Of a stretch of DNA of 64,000 nt, positions 37,916 to 45,586 are shown in pieces (the first letter of the stretch is position 1; each line of letters starts with the position of its first letter). The notes under the pieces were generated by a model, which saw nothing but the letters and a program-made list of their open reading frames with translations, had not been told where the DNA came from and searched no databases. Location: the NCBI RefSeq assembly GCF_024436055.1, contig NZ_JANFNH010000013.1:62001-126000 (forward strand), given 5' to 3'. The stretch comes from Streptantibioticus rubrisoli (lineage in GTDB: Bacteria > Actinomycetota > Actinomycetes > Streptomycetales > Streptomycetaceae). A program made the position numbers and the translations under genes.

Positions 37916-38716
37916 GTGGGACTACTCGTCGAACTCCAAAAGCGGATACCCGACGGGTGGTTCCTGCGGCGGTTCCTGCCCGCCGCGTTGTTCGTCCTGG
38001 TCGCGACCGTGGGCGGCGGCCAACTCGGCCAGCACCACTGGGACGACCTGGCACTCGCCCGCGAGCGGATCGCCGGTGCGCTGCCGGTGAGCGGCGGTAC
38101 GGGCACTCACGCGCTGGCGTCTCTCGTGCTCTACGCGGTGGCGGTGGTGGGCGCCGCGTTCGCGGTACCGGTGGCCGCGCGCGCGATCGGCGCGTTGGCC
38201 TCGGGGGCCTGGCCCTGGTGGCTGATGCCGCTGGGACGGCGGCTGACCGCGTGGCGCGTGCGGCGCTGGGCGCATCCCGAGGAGATCGGCAAGGAGGCGG
38301 TACGGGCACGCGCCGCCGGAAGTCCCTTGCACGCCGACCGACTTGACGCGCGCAGGGCCCGTACCGGTACGACCGAGCCCCGCTGCCCGACCTGGTCGGG
38401 CGACCGGTTCCGAGCCACCGAGGCCCGGGTCAGGGCGGAGACGGGACGCGATGTCGCGGGCGAGTGGGCCACGCTGCTGCTCACGGCACCGGACGCCTCC
38501 CGCACCGCCCTGAGCGAGGCCCGTGACGCCTACGACGCCGCCTGCGAGGCCCTCGCCTGGAGCGCCGCACTCACCCTCCTCGGCCCTTGGTGGTGGCCAG
38601 CCGCCCCGGCCGGTGCCGTGCTCTGGCTGCACTCCTGGCTGTCGCTGCGCGGCGCGGTCCGGTCACTGTGCACAACGGCAGAGGCGGCCTTCGCGGGCCA
38701 GCGGATGGGGGGTTGA
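37916..38716 (+). CDS. Membrane protein of the CHAT module
   Basis: A 266-residue protein with hydrophobic segments near residues 18-35 (FLPAALFVLVATVGGG), 63-88 (LASLVLYAVAVVGAAFAVPVAA) and 212-240 (SAALTLLGPWWWPAAPAGAVLWL). Between them is a basic cytoplasmic-looking stretch of about 110 residues. It lies five bases after the small cysteine protein; the GTG at 37916 follows that stop directly, so the two are probably co-translated. No family is recognised. As a membrane partner of a CHAT protease it might be an anchor, a sensor or a cleavable effector; these are speculation. Confidence 0.65.
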   Translation: MGLLVELQKRIPDGWFLRRFLPAALFVLVATVGGGQLGQHHWDDLALARERIAGALPVSGGTGTHALASLVLYAVAVVGAAFAVPVAARAIGALASGAWPWWLMPLGRRLTAWRVRRWAHPEEIGKEAVRARAAGSPLHADRLDARRARTGTTEPRCPTWSGDRFRATEARVRAETGRDVAGEWATLLLTAPDASRTALSEARDAYDAACEALAWSAALTLLGPWWWPAAPAGAVLWLHSWLSLRGAVRSLCTTAEAAFAGQRMGG

Positions 38717-39071
38717 GGGCTCTCACATCGGTCGCCGCGCACACCGACTCTCACCAGGCCTGCGGCCTCTTCACGGACGGCCGCCGCCCCAGCCGACGGC
38801 CGTCCGCATCTTCCCGATAGCCAACGGCCAGCCAGCGGGGGCGAGTTGTACTTGACGGGGCCTTTTCTAGAACCATCGTTCTAGACAAGGCCCCGTCGTC
38901 GTGCGAGCAGGACTACACGTGCACCACCTCGCCGACAAAGGGGGGACGCACGCGGACGGGGCGCGGAACACGACGCCGCTGTCGGCGAGTTGGATCTTAG
39001 ACCGTGGGGGACTCCGTCTGCTGACGCCCCGCCTGCCCTGGAGCCACCGAAATAGGCGGTTGGCATTCTGG
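38717..39071. other. 355-bp convergent intergenic region without a supported gene
   Basis: It lies between the CHAT-module membrane gene and the end of brxHI. The only conspicuous structure is the long inverted repeat at 38854-38897. Short frames in both directions have poor codon bias and no ribosome sites. Confidence 0.6.
38854..38897. repeat. 19-bp inverted repeat, hairpin or operator
   Basis: The arms 38854-38872 and 38879-38897 are inverted copies with a single mismatch, separated by CCATCG. The inner part, TCTAGAAC..GTTCTAGA, looks like a dyad operator of the TetR type. The outer GACGGGGCCTT/AAGGCCCCGTC adds a GC stem. TTGACG at 38852 overlaps the left arm. It could terminate transcription from both sides, or be an orphan regulatory site left after gene loss. 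Confidence 0.75.
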
Positions 39072-41216
39072 TCAGGGACGCCTCATATGTAGTCGCACGG
39101 GCTCGGCAAGGGCGGAAGTCGCCCCTGGGAAGTCGGCCAGCCGCATGGCGACCGTGGCCACGGCGAGCCGCTCGGGCAGCGCGGCGGAGAACTTCAGCCC
39201 CCGCACCGCGCGGCGGTCGACGTCCGGCAGGACCAGCGAGTTACCGGCCCCGGCGCGAGCCGCGCGCCACATCTCGGGAGTCAGGTCTTCCCGGAGTCGC
39301 ACCCAGTAGTCCGTGGGACGTTGCACGGGATCGGCTACTGCGGCAAGGGTCGCCGCCAGCGTCGCGTTCGCGCGGTAGCCCGCCCAGGTCCACCACCGTA
39401 CGTCGTCTCCTACTCGGGTCAGCAGCGTTCCCGCCGGGTGGACAAGGTCCGGTGCGTCGTCCTCCCGCCAAGTGCGCAGACACGCCAGAGCACGCCGGGT
39501 GAGCGACACTGGTGGGTCAGCTCCGAGCAACACCTCGCGCATGGCTCGCGTCAGCTCGTACGACAGCCCGGCGATGCCGCCGGAAGTCCATTTCGCGATC
39601 CCCCCGCTGTCGGCCGGCTCGACGAAGACTCGCTTGCGCGTCCAGTCGATGAACGTCACCTGCCAACTGCGCCCTGCCAGCAGCAGTCGCCGCGGCCCCG
39701 GACGTTCCTCGGTCAGTACTGATGGATCCGTCCGTCCGATCTCGGCGCGTCCCGACAACACGGTGAACTGCGGTGGCGCGGTGAAGGAGGCGGTCAATTC
39801 GATGAAGTGCCGGCGCCCGAAGCGTTTTTCGGCTTCCGGCCCTATGAACAGCAGCCCCCCGTCCTCGTCCAGGAATCCCTCGCGGACCAGGTGGCGAAGG
39901 ATCGGCTCCGCTGAGGAGTCGAACGGAGCGAGCCCGTTCCATTCGCCTTGCCACAACTGGTCCCCCATCTTGTGTTCTTGCAAGGCGAGAGCGAGAAGCT
40001 GCTGCGCCACCAGGTGGCGTGGTTCCGGTGGAGAGCTCACCCTCTCCACCCAGCCACGCCCCCACAGCAGGAGCAGCCCGGCAGCGTGCAGAAGCGTCTC
40101 CTTGCGCGTCGTCACGAACAGGCAGTTGCGGACGGTGCCAGCGCGCCGACCCGTTCGGCCGATGCGTTGCAGGAACGAGGCGACAGTGCCCGGCGAGTCG
40201 ACCTGGATCACCCGGTCCAGATCGCCCACGTCGATACCGAGTTCAAGGGTCGACGTCGCGATGATCACGCAGTCGCGAGCCTCGGCGAACGCCTGCTCCG
40301 AACGTGCCCGTTCCTCCGCGGAGAGCGAGGCGTGGGAGAGATAGGCGGTGACACCACGGGCACGCAGCGCGGCGCCGAGCTCCTCGACCTGACGCCGGGA
40401 GTCACAGAAGACCAGGCGCTTCTCGCCGTGGTGCAGCGACGCGATGAGTTTCGCGGCGTTGTCGAGGGAGGCCACGTAGTCGAGTTCCACGTCCCCGGGC
40501 GGGGGAGTGTTCGGGAGCTGGACAGTGGGATGAGCGGGTGCGATGACGCGCCCCGCGCGGTTCCCGGCCCCAGCTCCTTGGAGCCAGGTCAGCAACTGCT
40601 CCGGATTGCCCACGGTAGCCGACAGTCCAATCCGCTGGATGCGCCGTCCGCTGATCCGTTCGAGGCGTTCCAGCACGGCGAGCAGGTGCCATCCCCGGTC
40701 GTCGCCAGCGAAGGCGTGCACCTCGTCCACGATCACCGTCCGCACGTTGCCGAGCAGGTGAGCGTGATCGGTTTTCACGCCGATGAGCATGGATTCCAGG
40801 GATTCGGGGGTGGTGAGCAGGATGTCGGGCGGATCGGTGCGGATGCGTCTGCGGTGGGACTCCTTGATGTCGCCGTGCCAGATCGCCGCGCGTCGGCCGA
40901 GCCACTGCGAGTACGTGTCGACGCGGGTGATGAGGTTGTTGAGGAGCGCTTTGAGCGGGCAGAGGTAGAGCACGGAGACTCCGTGCCACCGGTGTCGGGC
41001 CATGGCCGACAGCAGGGGGAAGCAGGCTGCTTCCGTCTTACCGCCCGCGGTTGGGGCGAGGAGCACCGCGTCCTCGCCGTCCATCAGCGGTTTGATGGCA
41101 GCCCGTTGCAACGGCCGCAGGTCCGGCCAGCCAAGGGTGTTGACGATGTGATGGAGGACGACGGGATCGAGACGTTCCATCGGGTCGCCCGGACAGGAGG
41201 CTGGGGAAGACGTCAT
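39072..41216 (-). CDS. brxHI: BREX type 2 DEAD/DEAH-box helicase BrxHI
   Basis: A 714-residue superfamily 2 helicase resembling Lhr. Walker A is LLAPTAGGKTEA near residue 50, then PLKALLNN, TTPESLE, the DEVH box VIVDEVHAF near 158, SAT in GLSATVGN near 200, and the C-terminal QRIGRTGRR motif VI near 355. In type 2 BREX, brxHI is the last core gene, as here. Its ATG overlaps the brxD stop (ATGA, 41213-41216), so the two are co-translated. Its exact role in phage exclusion is not established. Confidence 0.92.
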   Translation of the reverse strand: MTSSPASCPGDPMERLDPVVLHHIVNTLGWPDLRPLQRAAIKPLMDGEDAVLLAPTAGGKTEAACFPLLSAMARHRWHGVSVLYLCPLKALLNNLITRVDTYSQWLGRRAAIWHGDIKESHRRRIRTDPPDILLTTPESLESMLIGVKTDHAHLLGNVRTVIVDEVHAFAGDDRGWHLLAVLERLERISGRRIQRIGLSATVGNPEQLLTWLQGAGAGNRAGRVIAPAHPTVQLPNTPPPGDVELDYVASLDNAAKLIASLHHGEKRLVFCDSRRQVEELGAALRARGVTAYLSHASLSAEERARSEQAFAEARDCVIIATSTLELGIDVGDLDRVIQVDSPGTVASFLQRIGRTGRRAGTVRNCLFVTTRKETLLHAAGLLLLWGRGWVERVSSPPEPRHLVAQQLLALALQEHKMGDQLWQGEWNGLAPFDSSAEPILRHLVREGFLDEDGGLLFIGPEAEKRFGRRHFIELTASFTAPPQFTVLSGRAEIGRTDPSVLTEERPGPRRLLLAGRSWQVTFIDWTRKRVFVEPADSGGIAKWTSGGIAGLSYELTRAMREVLLGADPPVSLTRRALACLRTWREDDAPDLVHPAGTLLTRVGDDVRWWTWAGYRANATLAATLAAVADPVQRPTDYWVRLREDLTPEMWRAARAGAGNSLVLPDVDRRAVRGLKFSAALPERLAVATVAMRLADFPGATSALAEPVRLHMRRP

Positions 41217-42589
41217 CCGGCGTCCGCTCCGCTGTCGTCCGGATCGACGTCGTCCAAAACCACGTCGTCAGCGGAGGCCGCCGGGGCAGCCGCGAGATTC
41301 CGTTCCTCTGGCGTGAGTTCGGCCCCGGTGAGGGTGAGGTGGTAGTGCCGTCGCGGGTCGAAGTCCTCGAACTGGTCGATCCGGTCCAGCACGTCGCCCA
41401 CGAGCTTCTTGAGGTACAACCGGGGCGCCACGCCCACCTTTCCGCCCAGCGCACCGCTGACGGCCTGTGCCAGGTCGGCCAGATAGGCGTCGTCCGCCAA
41501 CTCGCGCACGCGCCGCGGACTCGTCGCGCCGGATGCGTACAGGTCACGAATGGTGCGGCCGAGCCCGATCAGCGAATCGAGGGTGAACCCAGGAAGTCGC
41601 AGTTGCACCGCGCGAGGGTTGTCGAAGCGCGGGTCCGTGGTGAAGTCCGTGGCGAGCCGTTGAGACAGTGGCGCGAGCCGCTGGACGCCTTGCGTCCCGT
41701 CGTAGAAGGCGGGCGTTCCGGTGATCAGCAGGTACAGCCCCGGAAAGCGACCGGAATGCACCTCGTCGATCAGTTGTCGCAGGGCGTTGAGGGCCTTGTC
41801 TCGGGCGTCGGACCGTACGCGCTGAAGCGTCTCCACTTCGTCGAGCACGACGAGGAGGCCGCAGTGTCCGGAGTCGCGCAGCACGGTCAGCAGCCCCTGG
41901 AGGAAGCCGAGGGCGCCGAAGTGGTCCAGATCGCCGCGTACCCCCGCCGCACGGCGGGCGGACGCGGCCACGTGCGGCTGGCCGCCGAGCCAGGCGAGGA
42001 TTGCCGCGGCGGTTCGCTCCTCGCCCGCGTCGAGCGCTGCGCGGTAGCCGCGCAGCGCGGCCGCGAAGGTCGGGGCGTGCCGGGACACTTCGTCCAGCCG
42101 CAGGGCCATCAGCTCGTCGACCGCGGCGGCCAGCCCTTCCTCGGTGGCGCCCGCCGCGAGGGCGTCCTCCTCCAGGGCGTAGAACCACGCGTCCACGACC
42201 GGTCGCAGGGCGCTCGGGGGGAAGCTCGATGTGGTCATGCGCTCGGTGAGGCGCCGGTAGACGGTCTCCAGCCGGTGCAGCGGCGTCTCGTTCTCCGAGA
42301 TCTGGATTTCGGCGATGGCGAAATTCCGCCTTCGTGCCCGCTCTCCCAGCCATCGGCTGAAGAAGGTCTTTCCCGAGCCGTACTCACCACGTACGGCCTT
42401 GAACACCGATGCACCGGAGGCGACCGCGTCGAGTTCGGCGTCCAGGGCCGCCTCGAACCGCCCGAGCCCGGTAGCGAACAACCCGAGCCCGCTCTCCGGT
42501 ACGGCTCCGCGTCGCAGCGCGTCGATGACGTCGCGCCGACGCGTCGCGCTGATACCGGAGTCGGACTTCGCGGGGCTTGGTGCGTTCAC
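41213..42589 (-). CDS. brxD: BREX type 2 ATPase BrxD
   Basis: A 458-residue AAA-type ATPase of the BrxD (DUF2791) family. Walker A is VRGEYGSGKTFFSRW near residue 65, Walker B is LLVVLDEVETLQ near 243, and a sensor-like LLITGTPAFYDG follows. The C terminus has an acidic tail (DDVVLDDVDPDDSGADAG). The GTG start at 42589 was chosen because conserved sequence begins just after it. The frame remains open far upstream, but that part is antisense to the divergent DUF262 gene and is not real. It overlaps brxHI downstream and is cut off from pglZ by two plus-strand genes. Confidence 0.9.
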   Translation of the reverse strand: MNAPSPAKSDSGISATRRRDVIDALRRGAVPESGLGLFATGLGRFEAALDAELDAVASGASVFKAVRGEYGSGKTFFSRWLGERARRRNFAIAEIQISENETPLHRLETVYRRLTERMTTSSFPPSALRPVVDAWFYALEEDALAAGATEEGLAAAVDELMALRLDEVSRHAPTFAAALRGYRAALDAGEERTAAAILAWLGGQPHVAASARRAAGVRGDLDHFGALGFLQGLLTVLRDSGHCGLLVVLDEVETLQRVRSDARDKALNALRQLIDEVHSGRFPGLYLLITGTPAFYDGTQGVQRLAPLSQRLATDFTTDPRFDNPRAVQLRLPGFTLDSLIGLGRTIRDLYASGATSPRRVRELADDAYLADLAQAVSGALGGKVGVAPRLYLKKLVGDVLDRIDQFEDFDPRRHYHLTLTGAELTPEERNLAAAPAASADDVVLDDVDPDDSGADAG

Positions 42590-42745
42590 ATGTCCAGTGT
42601 CCCATCGGCCGGACGAGAGCTCGGTGGTTGGCCGAAAACATACGGTGTCGACACGTAGAGTCACGCTCACGCTTGACGGGCACGAACACCGGTGGTTCGA
42701 ATTCTCGGTTACACCGATCGCGCACAGGGGTGGGGGAAACGCACC

Positions 42746-44527
42746 GTGGCACTTGACAGTCCCAAGCTCCAGGAAGTTCTGGAGGACATCCAATCCGGGG
42801 AACTGCAGCTCCCGGACTTCCAGCGTGACTGGGTGTGGGACGACGAACGCATCCGGGCCCTCGTCGGCACGGTGACGCTGGACTACCCGCTGGGCGTCGT
42901 CATGACTCTGCAGACCGGCGGCCACTCCCCGTTCCGCGCCCGCACGTTGACCGGCGCCGAAGCGGCGGGAGCGGTCAACCCCAGCCTGCTGCTCCTGGAC
43001 GGACAGCAGCGACTCACCTCCCTCTTCCAGGCTCTCCACAGCGATCAACCGGTCAGGACCAAGGACGCGCGCAACAAGCCGCTCGAGTGCTGGTACTACG
43101 TGGACATCGCCAAAGCCGTCGGCACCCCGGCCGACCGCGATGACGCGATCGTGTCCGTGCCCGAGGACAAGGTGCTGAGCATCTCGCGCAAGGAGCGGCT
43201 CGACCTGAGCAGTACGGAACTGGAGTGCCGGGCGGGGTACTTCCCGTTGCACTTCGTCTTCGACATCCAGCGGGTGAACGTCTGGCAGCGGGCCTTTGTG
43301 ATGGCCGACGACGCGAACTGGGACCTGTGGTCGAAGTTCGAGGAGCACGTGCTCAAGCACGTGCGGTCCTTCCTCATTCCGATGATCAAGCTGTCGTCCA
43401 CCACCACGCTGGACGCGGTCTGCTCGGTCTTCGAGCGAGTGAACACCGGCGGTGTTCCGCTCAACGTCTTCGAGCTGCTGACCGCAAGCTACGCGGGCGA
43501 CCGTCAATACGAGCGTGAGCACAACGACTACTACCGCCTGCCGGACGAGTGGCGGGACATCAAGAAGAGCCTCGCCGCCGCGTACCCGGTGTTCGACGGC
43601 GACGGGCTCAGCAGCAGCGACTTCCTCCAGGCTGTCACCCTGGTGCTGACGTGGGAACGCAAGCAGGAGGTCCGAGGAGCCGCGGTGTCCTGCAAGCGGC
43701 GGGATCTGCTGAAGCTGCCGCTCGCGGACTTCCGTCGGCTCGCGCCCCGGGTGGCCGAGGCGTTCGAGTGGGTAGGGGACTTCCTCCAGCGGCAGTGCAT
43801 CGTCCGCAGCGGTGATGTGCCCTACCGCACGCAACTGGTCCCGCTGGCCGCCGTACGCGCCATCATCGGCGACCGTATCGACGAGGACTCCGCGGCTGGC
43901 GAGAAGATCAACCGCTGGTACTGGTGCGGTGTGCTCGGCGAGATGTACGGCGGTTCGACGGAGAGCCGCTTCACCCGGGACGTGGAACAGCTCATCGGCT
44001 GGCTGCGGGGCGAGCCCTACGTCCCGGACACGATCACCGAGGCGGTCTTCGTGTCGGACCGCCTGGACAGCCTCACCACCCGCAACAGTGCGGCGTACAA
44101 GGGCATTTACGCGCTGCTGGCCAAGCAGGGCGCGGTGGACTGGTACTACAACGAGGCGCCGCTCAATCCGGCTCTGCTGCTCCAGTACGCCGTGTCCGTC
44201 CGTCAGGTGTTTCCCAAGGAGTGGTTCACCCGTCAGGGGATCAAAGACCAGCGAGCGAACTCGATCGTCAACAAAACACCCCTGTCCTACCGGGCCGGTC
44301 GCATCATGACCGGCCCGCCCGGGGTCTACCTCAAGTCGCTCGTCGCCGAGTCCGGAATGCGCCCGGAGTGGTTCGACGACATCGTCGCCACTCACCTCAT
44401 GGATCCGGTCGCGCTGCACGAAGACGACTTCGAGCGCTTCTACGCCGACCGGTCCAGGCAGCTGCTTGAGCTGGTGAACAACGCCATGGGCAAGCGCACG
44501 GTCTTCCGCGACGCGTCGGACCGGTGA
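42746..44527 (+). CDS. DUF262/GmrSD-like protein with a degenerate HNH-type motif
   Basis: A 593-residue protein. The N-terminal DUF262 domain has the FQRDWVWDDERI motif near residue 28 and the family hallmark LLLLDGQQRLTSL near 82-94; this fold hydrolyses nucleotides in GmrS-type enzymes. The C terminus corresponds to the DUF1524/HNH nuclease region, but where relatives read HHIFPK it has RQVFPKEW (near 485). The later asparagine motif NSIVNKTPLS is kept. Type IV GmrSD/BrxU enzymes are known BREX companions. Here nuclease activity is doubtful because the metal/catalytic histidine appears lost. The GTG at 42746 has GGGGGAA upstream; a longer start at 42692 is possible. It is coupled to the CBS-HEPN gene, seven bases on. 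Confidence 0.83.
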   Translation: MALDSPKLQEVLEDIQSGELQLPDFQRDWVWDDERIRALVGTVTLDYPLGVVMTLQTGGHSPFRARTLTGAEAAGAVNPSLLLLDGQQRLTSLFQALHSDQPVRTKDARNKPLECWYYVDIAKAVGTPADRDDAIVSVPEDKVLSISRKERLDLSSTELECRAGYFPLHFVFDIQRVNVWQRAFVMADDANWDLWSKFEEHVLKHVRSFLIPMIKLSSTTTLDAVCSVFERVNTGGVPLNVFELLTASYAGDRQYEREHNDYYRLPDEWRDIKKSLAAAYPVFDGDGLSSSDFLQAVTLVLTWERKQEVRGAAVSCKRRDLLKLPLADFRRLAPRVAEAFEWVGDFLQRQCIVRSGDVPYRTQLVPLAAVRAIIGDRIDEDSAAGEKINRWYWCGVLGEMYGGSTESRFTRDVEQLIGWLRGEPYVPDTITEAVFVSDRLDSLTTRNSAAYKGIYALLAKQGAVDWYYNEAPLNPALLLQYAVSVRQVFPKEWFTRQGIKDQRANSIVNKTPLSYRAGRIMTGPPGVYLKSLVAESGMRPEWFDDIVATHLMDPVALHEDDFERFYADRSRQLLELVNNAMGKRTVFRDASDR

Positions 44528-44534
44528 CGCGATC

Positions 44535-45569
44535 ATGACCGACTCCACAAACCGGCGGGAAGCGCTGCTCGCGCTCAAAGGCAAGACCGTGTCGTTGCCG
44601 GACCTTCTGGCGGTCTTCGGCTTTCGGGTGCGCAACTACCAGACAGTCCCGGTGGTTACCGCCGAGCTGAAGGACGCGGGCTTGGCAACGGTGCCGTCCT
44701 TCGCTGTCTGCGGCCTGAAGGAGAAGCTGCTGGTCGTCGCCGAGACCGCCGAGACCGCCGAGGTCCACCAGGACGCCGACGAAGGGGACGAGGACGGCGA
44801 ACTACTCCAGGGCACGCTTCCGCAGCATTCGTTCAAGATCGGCGATCTGCCCTCGGCGCGCGCCGGTGTGGTCTCCGTGTCGCCCAGCTCGCAACTGTCA
44901 GACGCCACCCACATCATGCAGGCCAAGAACTACTCGCAGATTCCGGTGATCGACGGCACGTCCGGCCTTCGCGGCGTCATCACCTGGAAGTCAGTGGCCG
45001 CGAAGTACGCCACCGGCACCGTGCCGACGCTCACCAACGCCATGGTCGAGGACGTGCCAGTCGCCCTGGTGAGCCAGGAGCTGTTCCCGCTTCTGCCGCT
45101 GTTGATCGAGGCCGGCTATCTTCTGGTGCTGGACGAGAACGGCTCCTACAGCGGAATCGTGACCGCGGCTGACATCACCGCTCGCTTCCACGCCACCGCC
45201 CTACCGTTCTTCCTCGTCGGGGAGATCGAGTTCGGGCTGCGCAAGTGCCTGGGAGCCAAGCTCAGCCCCGACGCGATCCGGGCCGTGCAGCACAAGAACA
45301 AGCAGACCGGGAACATCGCCGATCTGATGTTCGGCCAGTACGTCAGGTTGCTGCGGGAGGACGAGAACAACCCAACGCTGAGCGCCCAGGCGGACGCCAA
45401 CTGGGCAGCTTTGGGCTGGACAGGTGTCAGCAGGAGGCAATTCGTGCACGCCCTCAGCCGCGTGAAGGACATCCGCAACAAGATCGCACACTTCGACAAC
45501 GAGCCGCTGACCGAACAACTCATCACCGAGCTGGTCGAGTTCTCCGGGTTGCTCAAGATGTACATGTGA
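44535..45569 (+). CDS. CBS-domain protein with C-terminal HEPN (Swt1-like) domain
   Basis: A 344-residue three-part protein. The first ~60 residues look like a small winged-helix module (SLPDLLAVFGFRVRNYQTV). An acidic linker follows (HQDADEGDEDGELL), then a CBS pair at about 110-215 (SDATHIMQAKNYSQIPVID; LVLDENGSYSGIVTAADI), which in this family senses adenine nucleotides. The C-terminal ~120 residues form an alpha-helical HEPN domain with the Rx4-6H signature in DIRNKIAHFDNE (RNKIAH) near 315, typical of RNase toxins and abortive-infection effectors. It is coupled to the DUF262 gene. A nucleotide-gated ribonuclease is inferred. The pair is antisense in orientation to all surrounding BREX genes. 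Confidence 0.85.
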   Translation: MTDSTNRREALLALKGKTVSLPDLLAVFGFRVRNYQTVPVVTAELKDAGLATVPSFAVCGLKEKLLVVAETAETAEVHQDADEGDEDGELLQGTLPQHSFKIGDLPSARAGVVSVSPSSQLSDATHIMQAKNYSQIPVIDGTSGLRGVITWKSVAAKYATGTVPTLTNAMVEDVPVALVSQELFPLLPLLIEAGYLLVLDENGSYSGIVTAADITARFHATALPFFLVGEIEFGLRKCLGAKLSPDAIRAVQHKNKQTGNIADLMFGQYVRLLREDENNPTLSAQADANWAALGWTGVSRRQFVHALSRVKDIRNKIAHFDNEPLTEQLITELVEFSGLLKMYM

Positions 45570-45586
45570 CCGCGCTGCACATGTGA

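Noticed and set aside
37916-38716. Bacterial gasdermin as the CHAT-associated effector
   Set aside because: The protein has clear hydrophobic transmembrane segments and a basic loop, unlike soluble bacterial gasdermins of similar length, so the gasdermin label was not used.
42590-44635. Extension of the brxD frame giving a 1,140-residue protein
   Set aside because: The extra ~680 codons are antisense to the clearly coding DUF262 gene and have no homology; BrxD homology begins just after the GTG at 42589.
45562-45586. Eight-base direct repeat ACATGTGA at 45562 and 45579 as an insertion footprint of the cargo pair
   Set aside because: Too short to be significant, the first copy is inside the CBS-HEPN stop region, and no matching copy is seen at the other boundary near 42590-42745.
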